A stretch of DNA of 64,000 nt, from positions 2,356,001 through 2,420,000 of the forward strand of contig JABYQN010000006.1 in assembly GCA_022606135.1 (NCBI GenBank). The letters run 5' to 3'. Below the pieces are notes generated by a model that worked only from the letters and a program-made list of their open reading frames with translations, searched no databases and was not told the origin of the DNA. Made by a program: the position numbers and the translations under genes. The first letter of the stretch is position 1. Every line of letters starts with the position of its first letter. Source of the stretch: Fomes fomentarius. Lineage: Eukaryota; Basidiomycota; Agaricomycetes; Polyporales; Polyporaceae. Positions 46,201 to 58,175 of this stretch are shown here, piece by piece.

Positions 46201-46235
46201 CGCGAATCGTGGATCAATTAGAATCAGATGGGTGA
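40238..46235 (+). CDS. SLH1: Slh1/ASCC3-type two-cassette RNA helicase lacking the C-terminal Sec63 module
   Basis: Ski2-like helicase of the ribosome quality-control trigger complex, which dissociates collided ribosomes. It is split into many short exons; my estimate is about 1,600 residues. In cassette 1 the Walker A is spread over three exons, with a 14-nt exon at 41589-41602 encoding PTGA before GKTDVA. Then come [64 protein letters not shown] and [10 protein letters not shown], followed by a winged helix and Sec63 domain 1 (to about 44650). Cassette 2 has [10 protein letters not shown], but its motif II is degenerate (CESLELLD instead of DExH) and motif III reads VGLSNSL. The gene stops at [17 protein letters not shown], where yeast Slh1 continues for about 300 residues. 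Confidence 0.87.
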
Positions 46236-46375
46236 AAGGTGTGTATAACGATATATTTGATAACATTTGGACATGCAAGACATGTAGCCATATCAATACA
46301 CAGGAATTGTGACACAGATACAGCAATCTATCCTTCCTTCTATCTTTCTAGTGTGCTCTAGCAACCGTTCTCAAC

Positions 46376-48183
46376 TCACGCCAGGTACTTCTTGAGGTTC
46401 TGGAGTCGCTCCACGGCAAGCTTCAAAGTGTCAACGTCCTTGCAGAACGCGAACCGGGCGTAGCTCTCGCCGATAGAGGTGTGCTCTTCACAGTAGAACT
46501 AAAGCCAAAGATGAGAGGGTGAACTAGCTTCTAGTGCGACAGGCTTACTAACCTCGCTGACTGGAATGGACGACACGCCGACTTCCATTGCGATGAACCA
46601 GCATGCTCTGAATCAAAGTTAGATGGACAATTCTTCCATTGACCAACGGACACGACCATTACTCACCTAAAGTCACGACCCCTATCGAGGACGCTAGGTG
46701 GGAAGGGGTAGTCTTCCGGCCAATTGAGATTGGAAATGTCCTGTGGCGCCAACTTAAGCCATCAAACGCTCCGTCTACCGGGGAATCGAATCACTGACCA
46801 GCAGAACGAAGTAGCTTCCTTGCGGGTTCGTGTACTTGACTCCCAGTTTATCGAATCCGTCCGTCAAGATCTTTCGACGCTCCTCGTACTCGGCAAGCTG
46901 CTGCTCAAAGAACCCGCGCTTCTTCGCCTCCTCAAGGCCGACTGCCGTTGCCTCCTGGAGGGGAGAGTTGCTGCAGAAGACGATGCGAGTTGTGGCAGCG
47001 AGCGTGGGCTGGATGATGGAAGCAGGGCCGATAAGCCAACCAACGCGCCAGCCTGTGGCTGCGAACATCTCTAAAGCGGACAAAGGTACGTCAGCGATGG
47101 GTCAGCGGTGGGTCAGCGGTGCACTGCGCGAGCTTCGAATAGAAAACAGAACGCACTTCCTGCGGAGCCCACTGTCACCGTGCGGTCCCACATGCCGGGA
47201 AGGGTGGCGATGCGGACGTGCTTGTCGTCGTCAAAGACGAGCGAGTCGTACTAGAGCAAACCACTGGCTATCAGCGACGCGCTTCGATTGAGGATGCAGT
47301 GGGGCGATACTCACGACCTCGTCGGACATTACGAGGAGATTGTGCTCCTCCGCGATCACGGCGATTTGTTCGAGTTCTTCCCGACTGAAAACCTTGCCAA
47401 CGGGGTTGTGCGGGGTGTTGACGATGATCATCTTGGTGCGGGGTGTGACGGCGCGACTTGGTTGTTATAGTCGCGATTTAGGCATGATAGGATGCAGTTG
47501 TATTGGCGTGACACTCACCGAAGCTCGTCAAAGTCGATGGACCACTCATGGCTACTTTGTTTGCCGTTGCCAGTCGGGGGATGGAGGGGAACATAGACAG
47601 GGATACCACCGTTGAACGTTACCGAGGGGAGATACTGATCGAAGAAGGGCTCAAACATGATGACCTCATCGCCCTGTTCGAGAAAAGCGACGAAGACAGA
47701 GTATTGGCCTGGCGCCCAGCAATGAGTGTGCGTCGGGAAGCTAGATAATGCACGCGAGCGCACCTTCGTTGGCACCGCTGGTGACGAGGATCTCCTTTTC
47801 GACATCAAGCTCTCTGCCCAGCTCAGCCTCGTAGTGCGTCTTGAGGGCCTCCCGGAGCCGGATGCGGCCCTTCGGGTGGGAATAGTGGTTTGTCGCCACA
47901 GAGTTCAGCGCATCCTCAGCAGCGGTCTTGATCCACTGTGGAGGGGGAAAGTTCATGTAGCCCTGTCCGAGGTTGATACAATCCGCGGGGAGGTTGGCAG
48001 CACTTGGGGAGAGTCAGCCGGATGAGTGTCATTGCGAAAATTCTCCCCGACGTACTTGAAGATGGACCAGACATCCTGGGCGAGGGCCCTTCCCTCCTTC
48101 AGCCTAGAGGAAAACGGGATGAGGTTGGAGCGGTCCTTTTTTGCGTGAGTGCCGTTGGTGAGCTTTTCGACGGAGGGAGACAT
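46376..48183 (-). CDS. BNA3: Kynurenine aminotransferase, BNA3/KAT type, PLP fold I
   Basis: Class I/II PLP-dependent aminotransferase converting kynurenine to kynurenic acid, also acting on other amino acids and cysteine conjugates. Nine exons (48183-48056, 48002-47764, 47708-47519, 47456-47315, 47250-47157, 47070-46799, 46740-46667, 46607-46553, 46498-46376) give 438 residues. Motifs: INLGQGYMNFPPPQW, NHYSHPKGRIRLREAL, LVTSGANEG, EPFFDQYLP, VNTPHNPVGKVFSREELE, LVMSDEVVYD, then the PLP lysine in GSAGKMFAATGWRVGW, and the C-terminal RFAFCKD that carries the substrate-carboxylate Arg. No transit peptide is evident. It converges on SLH1 with about 140 bp between stop codons. Confidence 0.93.
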
Positions 48184-50198
48184 GTTGCAGGGCCGGTGTT
48201 TGGCACGTACGAGTCAAGACGCAAGGTGCGAAAATGTGCGCGGGGACGTGCGGGGACGCGAGTAGCTCTGAGCACGAGTCAGCAAGGGCAGTCGGAGAGG
48301 CTATATAGTTTCACGGAGATCGCTCGTCGGAGGAGAGACGGCGGGCGGGGTGGGTACTGTCGCGCAGACTCGCGCTTGCGGCGGCTCACTTGGATCACTC
48401 AATCCTCCTTGCTCATCGTGTCAACGCCTGTCAGTGTAAAGCCTTCGCGCTGCCTTTCTGACTCGTCTTCGATGCATTGCTTGTGATGAATGTTCCAACT
48501 GAGCCTCACCTCGTCTCAGTCCTCCTGGCTACTCTGAAGGACCGTCGAGAGGGTTCGGTGCTTGAATGATTAGATAGCTGTAACGTCGCCTAAGCCACAC
48601 CACTGTCAGGTCATTAGAGCGGAACTGCAGACGCGTGCACGCCATGGCGGGTGCGATAACTAGAGCGGCTGCAGCTTCCAAGCATATGACTTGGTTGGTA
48701 ATGGCCACAGCAATGACCGCACAAGCAGCGAAGGCTTAGACGTCGACTGCAAATTCTCAGTGAACGGAATTCATGGGCGTCTGAGCGTTGCGAAGGTTGC
48801 CGGCGGCGGTGCAGGCTGCTCCTGCTTCCAACCACGATGTTGCCTACGCTGCTGTCGCTCGAGGTGTTGTGATGATCTTCATGTGCTCTGTTCATCGCCG
48901 CTGTCATCGCTGCGTGCTCTGTCGTACCTAACTGGTGCATCATGTTCGTCGTGCGCACTGCGCGCTCGCCACCGGCCTGGCTACCTCCGGGGCGGCGACG
49001 TGCTCCTCGCAAGATTACAAGAATACCGCTTCTTCCACAGGCTGACGTATGACTACCATGCAATCATAGGTGAAACCAGGAAAGGAGAGAGAATAGACGC
49101 ATAAGCCTCATCTCAGAGGTCATCTGTCATCCCTGAGCCATGCAATGCTATCTGTATCTCAAGTCAGGAAGCTGTTCCAAGGTGTCTCGTAGTCAACCAC
49201 AATGTATTTCTATTCACAATCAGCCCCCTGAATCCCCGTCGCTATCTCGGTATGTACAATCTGTACCTGTTGATCAAGTGCTCACGACGGTCCGTCATCT
49301 ATCGAACGCCGATGAGGTTGCCGCACTGCGATTCATAGCTTCCGCCCGCAGCCGCCATGGCCTTCCACAAATTTGTTTTCCAACAAGCGAACCCCGACCC
49401 CTACCGGAGACGCGCGAAGCTTAGAGCGTCGAGGTGTCTCGACTTACGACATGATATTCACTCACTAACGTCGGTACTACTAACACCACCTGGAAACCTT
49501 CAAATAACGTTCGGAACAACACACATTAATTCAACGTACCATGTGCACGCCAGTCCGGAGGTCGTTATCTACACCCCACCGCCTTGAATACTGTTCTTCT
49601 ACCTTATGCTCGCTCACATGCCAACTTATCAGATAACTGTGTTTCCCAGTTCCGATCGCATCTCCTACATCATTGGCTGAAGAGGGCACCAAGCAAGCTT
49701 CCGGTGGCTTCGTCGAACTTCCGAACCGAGCCTTAACCGTCTCCATACCGAGCCTTCGCCGCCACAATCCAATGGGACCAAATCCCCTACCAACTCCGGC
49801 TAGCTTGGCCTAGTCCATTGCGATCATACTCTCGTAACGTCCTCGAGCACTCAATTCAATTACCCCGCACCTAGTGAATGTGCCGAGCATTATGAGGCAG
49901 TTACCCCGGATTCTCAATCGACGCTGGTGAAGTTCCTGTCCTCGGTGCTCATGAACGCGTCGCCGCTCACGATCGCAGCTATTCGACCTTTGGGTTATGC
50001 GCTTTAAATAGGAACACAGCTCCGCGCGATGCGTGTCAACGATCACGCGGTCGCGTGTTGAAAATTCGAACAAACGTCAAGGCACTAGCTCCCAGATGGA
50101 GATGCTCGTAGTTGAGCTTGTGCCGTGGTCGTTGTATAAATACTGTGCAGCTCCTTATAACCACGGCCAGAGACGACCAGCTCAGCACTCCGCCGACA
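48184..50198. other. Two-kilobase region without a recognisable gene
   Basis: Divergent interval between BNA3 (-) and the ferric reductase (+). Open frames exist (about 48640-49060 and 49140-49590, plus strand) but none shows a family motif, signal peptide or splice pattern that joins them. The last 150 bp before 50199 carry a TATA-like stretch (gttgtataaata, about 50130) suited to the reductase promoter. Confidence 0.45.
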
Positions 50199-52661
50199 AT
50201 GTCCTGGACAGCGTACTCCTCGCAGCTCTCCACCCGCAGCTTCGAGCCTACCGCTGCCGACAGGGCCCTCAAGGTCACACAGCAGAAGAAGTCGATCAAG
50301 GAGCTGTGGCTCCTCATTACCGCCGTCATTGGATTCCTGTTCGTCATTCGGATATTGCGCCTGATCGTCACCTCTCTGTTCTCGCGCTATACCCTCTCGA
50401 CACCTGACACGGCTGTCTCGACCGAGAAGGCTGAGAAAAGCTATCCAGAGGCAGTCACCCCTGGCAGAACTGGAAAGGCGTCATGGCGGCGTCTCCCCGC
50501 TACACTCGCATCGGCCTTCAGGGTTGTCGCTTTCCGCATCCAAGTCCCCATCGGTATCGGTGCGGCGTCTTTTGCGGAACTCTTCTTCATCTGTGCATAC
50601 ATCGCGACCATGCTGAGCCTGACTCTGACCAATTGTAAGTCGCTCCGGTCTTTTTCGGCTCCACTGTGCTCATTGGATCGTTCTGCGCTAGCCGAGAACT
50701 TGGATCATTGGTTCTTTGAGGACAGGGCGGCCCATCTGGCCTCATGTCAACTCCCGTTCATCGTCGCACTCGCCGGGAAGAACAACATCATTTCTTGTGA
50801 GCAGCTCCGCTCCTCCACCAGAAGAAGCAACTGACGTTGAGTTTCGCAGGGGTTACGGGCATCGGCCATGAGAAGGTCAAAATTGCACACGCGTGCTCCA
50901 TTCAAACACCGTCCATAATGTTGACACATGGTTATACAGCTGAACATCTTGCACCGCGCGGCCGCAAGAACCTGCCTCATTCTGCTCTGGACTCACGCAC
51001 TGTGTCGGTCGATATCTGGGTATGTGGTCCATATCCGCCATCTGTTTGCGCATGCTGACATGACACTCAACCACAGACTCCCACAGGTGTTCGACTTCAC
51101 CCATGCCTGGATGCGATGGGGTGTGGTCGGATTGACGGCATTCACGCTGGCGACTATCCTGTCGGTCCGCTTCATCCGCAACGCGTTCTTCGAGTTCTTC
51201 CTTCTCAGCCACATTCTCCTCGTCGGGTATGTAACGTGTGTATCCTCCTTGCAATCTATGGCTCACCGGGCTCGGTACCAATTCAGGATCTTCATCATTG
51301 GCGGTTATCTCCACGCACGTGAAGTCGAGTACGTTCCTTTCCATTACCGGGCGCCGTCTTACGCTTTCGGAACCTGTTGCTCATTCTCTCTCGCGTGGTT
51401 CTGGTTCTGCAGGTATGGCTACTACTTCTGGCCGGCATTAGTCGTTTGGGCCTTCGACCGCGTGCTCCGAACCGCTCGGTTGATATGGACTAACCGGGGT
51501 AAGGGTGGGACCGTGCATGAGCATGGTTCCGCGATCGTTGAGCTTGTTTCCTCCGACACCATCCGCCTGACCCTACGCCGGAAAATGAACTGGCGTGCGG
51601 GACAGCACGCGTATGTGCTCCTGCCGACTGTCAGTGATCTCCCCACCGAGGCACATCCGTTCACGATTGCGAGCGTCCCGAGGGCGCTGGATGGTTCCGA
51701 TGGTCATAGCGAGAAGGAGATCGTGTTCCTGGTCCGAGGTCGTAGCGGATTCACTGGGCGCCTGAGGGAGTATGCTGCCAGGAACGGCACTTGTCGGGTC
51801 CCCGCCTTCGTTGACGGGCCATACGGCTGCCCTCCAGACTTGAAAAACTATTCGACGTGCATCCTCATTGCTGGTACGCCTCTGCCGTGGTGTCAAATGT
51901 ATGTGTCTGACTTGCTGAACGCTACGTAGGCGGCTCCGGAGTGTCGTACACACTTCCTCTCCTCTTGGACATCGTGCAGTGCGTTTTTTCCTTGATGCTG
52001 GCATCATTCCATTCATGCTCATCCGAATCTTTGCCTCAGCAACGCACGCAAGGGTACCTCTTCAGTGCGCCGCGTGATATTTGTGTGGGCAGTGCGCTCC
52101 TCAGGTAAACAGCCGTGGTTCACCCAATTGTATGCGTCATTCTCACGCGAATTGCCTACAGAACACCTGGAGTGGATATCGAAGACACTCTGCGAGGCAC
52201 TGGCCGCCGCGCAGGCGACCAAGCTCGTTATCGAGCCTACCGTGTACGTCACGAGTGCAGAGACCGCGATTCCGGAGATCCCGCGCACCGCTTCCAGCGC
52301 GTACGCGTCTTCGGATGCTGCGAGTGCTTCGACCCCAGCCTCGGAGATAGGCAACGTCGACAAGGAGCTTCCGATGTATTCATCCCTGAAGGTCATCAAC
52401 GGACGGCCAAGTATCCGCAGGTTGCTCCAGGAGGGTATCGACGGCTCTACTGGTCCTGTCTCGGTCGATGGTGAGTGCAGTGAGGGACAGTTTCGGAGAA
52501 CGAGTCTGACCCTAAGCCCTTGCCTGTTAGTCTCTGGCCCCACGTCCCTCACGTCATCTGTCTCTCGCGCCCTGTCCGCTGAGTTGACTGGTCCCAGCCA
52601 AGTACTGAAGGGTGCACCGCCGGTGACTCTCCACGTCGAAACGTTCGGCATGTCCAGGTAG
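50199..52661 (+). CDS. Ferric/cupric reductase transmembrane component (FRE/NOX family)
   Basis: Plasma-membrane haem b flavocytochrome that reduces Fe3+ or Cu2+ using NADPH. First exons are 50199-50634, 50692-50796, 50848-50873 and 50939 to about 51020; the gene ends at a TAG at 52659-52661. An N-terminal TM (LWLLITAVIGFLFVIRIL) precedes the ferric-reductase domain. Paired haem His occur in GHEKLNILHRAAARTCLILLWTHA and in FFLLSHILLVG-IFIIGGYLHARE. The FAD-binding motif is AHPFTIAS, then FVDGPYG and ILIAGGSGVSYTLPLL (NADPH-binding, glycine loop rebuilt across an intron). A long Ser/Ala-rich insertion (SSAYASSDAASAS) separates the two halves of the NADPH domain. No ferroxidase or permease neighbour is present. 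Confidence 0.88.
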
Positions 52662-52977
52662 TCCAGCCTGCCTCGGGATTTCCGATTTCAATCGTGGTGG
52701 CATTAGACATACTGTTTCATAGAAAACTATTATTTGTTTTTGTTGTACCCATACTGCATGTATTCATGATTTCTGCGGACGTCTGCAATGCACTTACAGT
52801 GTACTTGCGTCCTGATTCTTGATTCCTATTGGCTCCCCCGAGGGCGACTACCCACAGGCGCCCGGCGTTTTGTTAATGAATGGTCACGTGATGCCGTAGA
52901 TTAGCACCGAACTTTTTGCCGGCCTCGCGGCGGAGGACGAGCTCGCCTCCCGGAACGGTTTTTGCTGTCTCGGTGCC
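52662..52977. other. Intergenic region, no gene seen
   Basis: 316 bp between the ferric reductase stop and the next start, both plus strand. It is T-rich near 52720-52745 and has no other feature. Confidence 0.5.
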
Positions 52978-55900
52978 ATGAGCAGCAGCTCTTTCCAACA
53001 CCTCACCACCATCGAAGAGTAAGTTCCCTGATACCTTGCTTGCCTCGATTTCGCCTGAATATCGCCCTCGCACGTGCATGCAGGGTAGCCAGTACCGCTC
53101 CGTCACTTGTCTCAAACTCACCACCCATGCACGACGACTCGGACGAAGAAGAGTTTGTCTATCCCGGAGATGACGCTGAATCCGATTTCCAGTACGAAGA
53201 AACTCAACCACCGGTTGCAGAACCTGCACCACAGCGCGCGAGCACGCCTACTCCCGACCCCCTCGTGAAGACACTGCAGTCACATGCCTCTCTTGCTCCG
53301 TCGAAGAGCCATCCGTCTCCTGCCCAGCTCGAGGCGTTGCATGCTGCCGCAGCCTCTGGAGACCTCAGACGCGTCCAGACAGAGTTCAGGAAGGCCGTCC
53401 GCGCGGATGACGTGGCGCCGTTCGAGCTTGCGAATGACGCATCGCCCAGGACCGGTCTGACCGCGCTGCACGCGGCCGCGAGCAGGGGATGGCTGGACGT
53501 TGTGAAGTGGCGTACGTGTTTCTCCGTGTCTTCGTGCTCTGCCCCACGCGTCTGAACGCCGTTTGTTCTCTCTCGCACCGAAGTCGTGGAGGAGTGCGGT
53601 GCGATCCCGGATATCGAGGACAAGGAGGGCGAGGTAGGGCCGTGTGCTGTTGCTATTATCGGCTGGAGATAGACATCCCGTTGACGCGTCATATGGCTGT
53701 TGGTAGACCGCGTTGCACAAGGCGGCATTGAACGGACATCTTCCCATTGTCGCATATCTGCTTCCGGAGAAGGCGGACGTTCATGCGAAGGATGGGGATG
53801 GGTGGACAGCGCTGCATAACGCGTGCTCTAAGGTGCGTGCCACACTTCTTCTTATGATAAGACCACGCGTGTTGAAGTGCCACAAGGGCTATCTGGATAT
53901 CGTCCGCTGGTTGTGCGAAAGCGGGGGTGCCACCTCTGAGATAGACGGGGCTCCGGGCGTCGACGTTCGCAGCAAGGGTGGTTGGACACCTTTGAGTGAG
54001 ATCATACGTCTGTTTCGTCTGTGTGTTTAAGCGTTGACCCGGCCCTTCCCGCTTCTCCTCAGTGAATGCGGCCTCGAAGGGCCATCTGCCCATTGTGCTC
54101 TACCTGCTGACCAAGCAACAGGCAGATCCTTTGGTTAGGAACAACTGGGGTGAGACTGCGTACGACGTCGCCGCAGCTGTGTTCGAAGTATGGATATGCG
54201 AGGTGAGTGATATTGCAGTCCGCGTGTCTACTATTCTTTTTCATACATATCACATAGGTACTGCAACGGTTCGAGTCAGAGAAATGGCGCGATTCCAGTG
54301 TTCCTTACAACCCCCTGGGGGTACATACTACTGTCCCTCTAGTTCTGTACGAGAACCAACGACTTGACGTCCGCCTGAAGACTTTGGCTGTTTCAGGCGG
54401 CCGCCCGAAGTTCTCAGCTTCCGGTCTCGGGCGGCGCGGTCGATCAGCACCGTTCGAACTTCTTCTGCCAGCAGCCCCGACCGAGGCAAGCGGTGACAGG
54501 ATTGGAACATGGCGAAGCGATGTTCAATTACCTCTTCGCGAGGACCCCTTCACCCTGCCAAAGCCTGGGTCATCCCGAGAAGGGGCGGAACGGAGTCATT
54601 TCTGGCTGTGAGTGTTGTATGCTCCTGAACGTTTCGACTCTGAACACCGTCCTAGGTCCGATTGGACGTTGGATGTCACCCCTCCCGGTGTTGATGCCCA
54701 GGAGGGATGGCAATATGCGCATACTTTCTCTGATTCCAACGACGATTGGATGTCTGAGCCGCCACCGCAACTCCAACGGCTCCTTACCGGCAGTGGTGCA
54801 ATGACTGTCGGACTCGGCGGAAGTAGTCGCAGCCGGAGCAGCAGCCATGGAAGCACCAGCAACGGTTCGCACAGTGCGCAATCGTGGGTGCGCCGTCGGC
54901 GCTGGGTGCGGGTCATGCGGCGGAGGCTGGACATACCGCCTGTTCCGTTCCTCCTGCCGGATGGTGCAATGTACGACCTCGCGGATGGCCAGCTAGTACC
55001 TCACGTCGATCATGAAGAGAGCGATTTCGGTGGCAGCGATGGACAGGAGTTGACCACTATGCCAAGTTCTGGGCTGTCGTCTCAGGATTACGTGGCAAGG
55101 GCGAGATATTTAGTCGGAACTCCTCATCCCGACGACGGGGATATGAGTTCCGCTCTGGAAGCTCGTCGGATGATTGCAAAGCTTGAGCGAGCTACCACTG
55201 AACTTCGACAAGGACTGCTTAGTGAGTTGGCTAGGATAGCTATCCTAGCGGATACGCTGACAGCATTGCAGGCGACGATGATAACGAGCGCAAGATTCAA
55301 GCAGAAGTCCTGCTCAATGCATACAACCGGGAGCTTGAGCGGCGAAGACACGCTGCTGGTGCTCAGGGATTGCTCATGTTTGGTGATGGTATGTACTCAG
55401 TCACGATCAGATGAAGGTATGATTGACGATGTCTTATGCAGACGATGTCGATCTCGATGACGATGACGAGGATGAGGAGTTCCACTATCCAGGGGCATCT
55501 CCCACAACGACAGCGCGTCCTCCTTCATTGCGGTCGACAACGACTGACTACTTCGGTCGTTCTTTTGGTTCTGGGTCCAGGGTGCCCACAGACCTGACCC
55601 CGCATCTCTCTCAAGCACCCGAGTTCCGCGTACCCACGCACGAAGCTCCGCAGAAAGTGCTGACACCTAGACCGACCGCTCACCACGTACATGCGACATG
55701 GGAACGTGATGAAACCGTCTCCGCGTGCCGCGAGTGCCAACGGCGATTCACATTCCTCAGTCGACGAGTGAGTTCATCTTGCGTATTTTCGTGGGGCACT
55801 CGCTGACTCTGCTCTCGCGTTTAGCATGTGAGTCCAGGTCTAACATCACGACAACTCCCCCTGACCCTGTTTTAGCACTGTCGCCGGTGTGGGCGCATAT

Positions 55901-56633
55901 TTTGCGACCGATGCTCATCATATAGGGCGCTTCTCGACCCTTCTGACATTGTCCATGACCCGTCGGTCCCCGAAGCTACGCCTGTAGCTAGTCAGCAGCG
56001 CGTCTGTCAGAATTGCTATGAGGAAGTGACTGCAGCGGTGCCGAGTGGCCTGTCCGCGTCGCGTACAGGCTCTTTAGAACGTATTTTCATCGACCAAAGA
56101 CGGTTGAATATCCCGAGTCCGACGCGTGCTCAGTCGAGCTCTCAGTTGAGCGACCTTGCCGAGTACGTACCGAACGCCATATCTGTCATATCAATCAAGC
56201 AACCCAAACTCATAACCATCACAGGTGCCCAGTCTGCAATATATCACTGTCCGACCTGGGTCCTCCTCACGCCCAAGAAGGACATGTAAAACATTGTTTG
56301 GAAGGCGGCACGGGCACGATACCCCAGGCGGCTAAATATCTCGTCTACACACTACCTGCTGAGAGTGCTCTGATCGGCACGGAATGTGAGTGCATTTGGA
56401 TTATCCCAAAAAACTAATTGCTCACACATTCGTGGATGCATAGGCGTCATCTGTTTGGAGGAGTTTGCAAACGGTGTTACAGTGGCACGATTAAGCTGTC
56501 TCTGCAGCTTCCACAACAGTGAGTTCTACGCACCACTCACGCCTCAATTGCTAACTCTTACATCTGTATCGTACCAGAGTGTCTATCTTCTTGGTTGCAG
56601 CGCGGGAGGAGCTGTCCTGTACATGCACGATGA
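52978..56633 (+). CDS. Ankyrin - peroxin/ferlin (DysF) - FYVE - RING protein
   Basis: Multi-exon gene of roughly 850-900 residues. In order: acidic N-terminus (DDSDEEEFVYPGDDAE); four or so ankyrin repeats (TGLTALHAAASRGWLDVVKW, LHKAALNGHLPIVAYLL, GWTALHNACSKGYLDIVRWL, LMNAASKGHLPIVLYLL); a DysF-like domain (PLVLYENQR ... GWQYAHTFSDSNDDW ... SWVRRRRWVRVMRRR); another acidic patch; a FYVE finger (ACRECQRRFTFLSRRHHCRRCGR, then FCDRCSS); and a RING-type finger (CVICLEEF ... LSCLCSFH ... CLSSWLQRGRSCPVH). A 3-nt exon at 55825-55827 supplies the first His of the RRHHCR PI3P-binding motif. Likely an endosomal ubiquitin ligase, as Pib1 combines FYVE and RING in yeast. The stop is TGA 56631-56633. 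Confidence 0.82.
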
Positions 56634-56756
56634 GACTTTGCACACTATCGTCCCTCTCGTTACTAGCATGCTATCGTTCTGACTATGCACCCGGATATGG
56701 CCCTACTGCTACAAATTAATCGTTACATCTCGGATAGGATACACAATTGCGTTACT

Positions 56757-57793
56757 CTACTCTTCCCGGGGTATGGCCCACGGAATCCGCGCTTCGTCAA
56801 TGCGGATGATGCTAGATAGGTCCTCGTAGTCCGGTTCGACGATGTCCTGGCCCTTGATACCGTCGTCCTGATCGTCTTCATCCCACCACGAAGGACGGCC
56901 GTCTTCCTCGTCCTCGTCTTCCTCATCTTCCTCGTCTTCGGGATCGGAATCCGTAGGCTTGTATGTTCTGATATTATACCTGGTTAGGCAAGAAAAGGAG
57001 GAGGAAGGGATATAACAAAACGACATACAGGAATGCGAGCATCCGTGCGTCCATCTCAGCTCGTGTAAGTCGTTCGCCTCCCATGACATCTCCGCGTCGC
57101 CGCCGTTTTTCCTCAAGTCTCTGCTTGTGCTCTTGTTCTCTTTGATACGACTCTTCCAATATTTTCGTCGCCTCGTCGTATGACATTCCCCCAGCGTGAG
57201 GATTGTTTGCTGTTGGATTCTGAACACCGCGCATAACATCAACATCTGTCAGAATAACAACACGCTCAACAACTAGGACACGACACGTACCCAACGCGCA
57301 AGAGCCCTCTGTTTCGCACCAATGGGCCGGGGTACCTCGGCCTGTGGCGGAGGTGTCGGAATGGGGTCAACATTCATCGATTCGTCTTCCTCAATCTTGG
57401 TCTGCTCCAGCTGCGATCGAATGCCCTCCACGCCGAGGTCGTTGAGTCGTTTCCTGATAGCAGCTTGCTGGTCTTCGAGTTGCTTGATGAAGGCCGAACT
57501 GGACGCGGAGCTGTTGTATCCCCGGGAACGGGAGAGACGGCAAGGCGGAGGCTGGCCATTACGACATGCTCTTCGGACTGCAGGACGGGACGAAGAAGCA
57601 CTCACGTCTCAGCTAGGATGCGCGCATTGTGCTGGTAGCGTTCCTCAAGTTCAGACGGGGACAGGCTCGTGATCGACGCATTCGCGCGGAGGTTCTTGAC
57701 ACCCTCCGGTTTCGGAGGGCGGCGCATAAACGACGGGAGGTCGCCATTGGTCTGCCTCCGGGCTCTTGTGGGCGATCTCATAGGTGAGTGCAT
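56757..57793 (-). CDS. Uncharacterised coiled-coil protein with acidic C-terminus
   Basis: Four exons (57793-57606, 57510-57291, 57219-57029, 56979-56757) give 273 residues. The N-terminus is basic (MRSPTRARRQTNGDLPSFMRRPPKP). Helical segments follow (LSPSELEERYQHNARILAET; AFIKQLEDQQAAIRKRLNDL; SYDEATKILEESYQREQEHKQR with RRRRGD). The tail is strongly acidic (DSDPEDEEDEEDEDEEDG) and ends ARIPWAIPREE. I do not recognise the family; the layout suggests a nuclear or scaffold protein, but that is a guess. It converges on the FYVE-RING gene with 123 bp between stops. Confidence 0.65.
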
Positions 57794-58175
57794 GCTTCGT
57801 GTTGCGTTGCGATGTTGGGAGTGGAGAGCGGGATGGAACGAGAATGAGGATGCGGCTGAATGCAAACTCTGTTCTTATATAGCGCCACTGCTACTTTGGG
57901 CCCGGGCTGATCAGCATGTACGTTACACAGGCCTTCTGACTCAAAGTCACGCCCCTGCGCACAGACCGTCACCACGTAACTGCCACGAGGCTTGTTCTGG
58001 TCTGCACGGTTCTGAGTCTTGTCGCGGCTTCGCCCCGCGGCGCAGCTATGCTATTTTCATAATGATACAGATACGCATGATTCCGCAATCCAGCGGGATA
58101 GCTCTCCGGATGTGACACAAGTACAACAGTGTATTTTGCATTCAACGAATCTCCTCGTCAGTAATCGTATCTACC
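57794..58175. other. Intergenic region, no gene seen
   Basis: 382 bp between the coiled-coil gene start and the PI31 stop (both minus). It should contain the promoter of the former; no motif was recognised. Confidence 0.45.
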
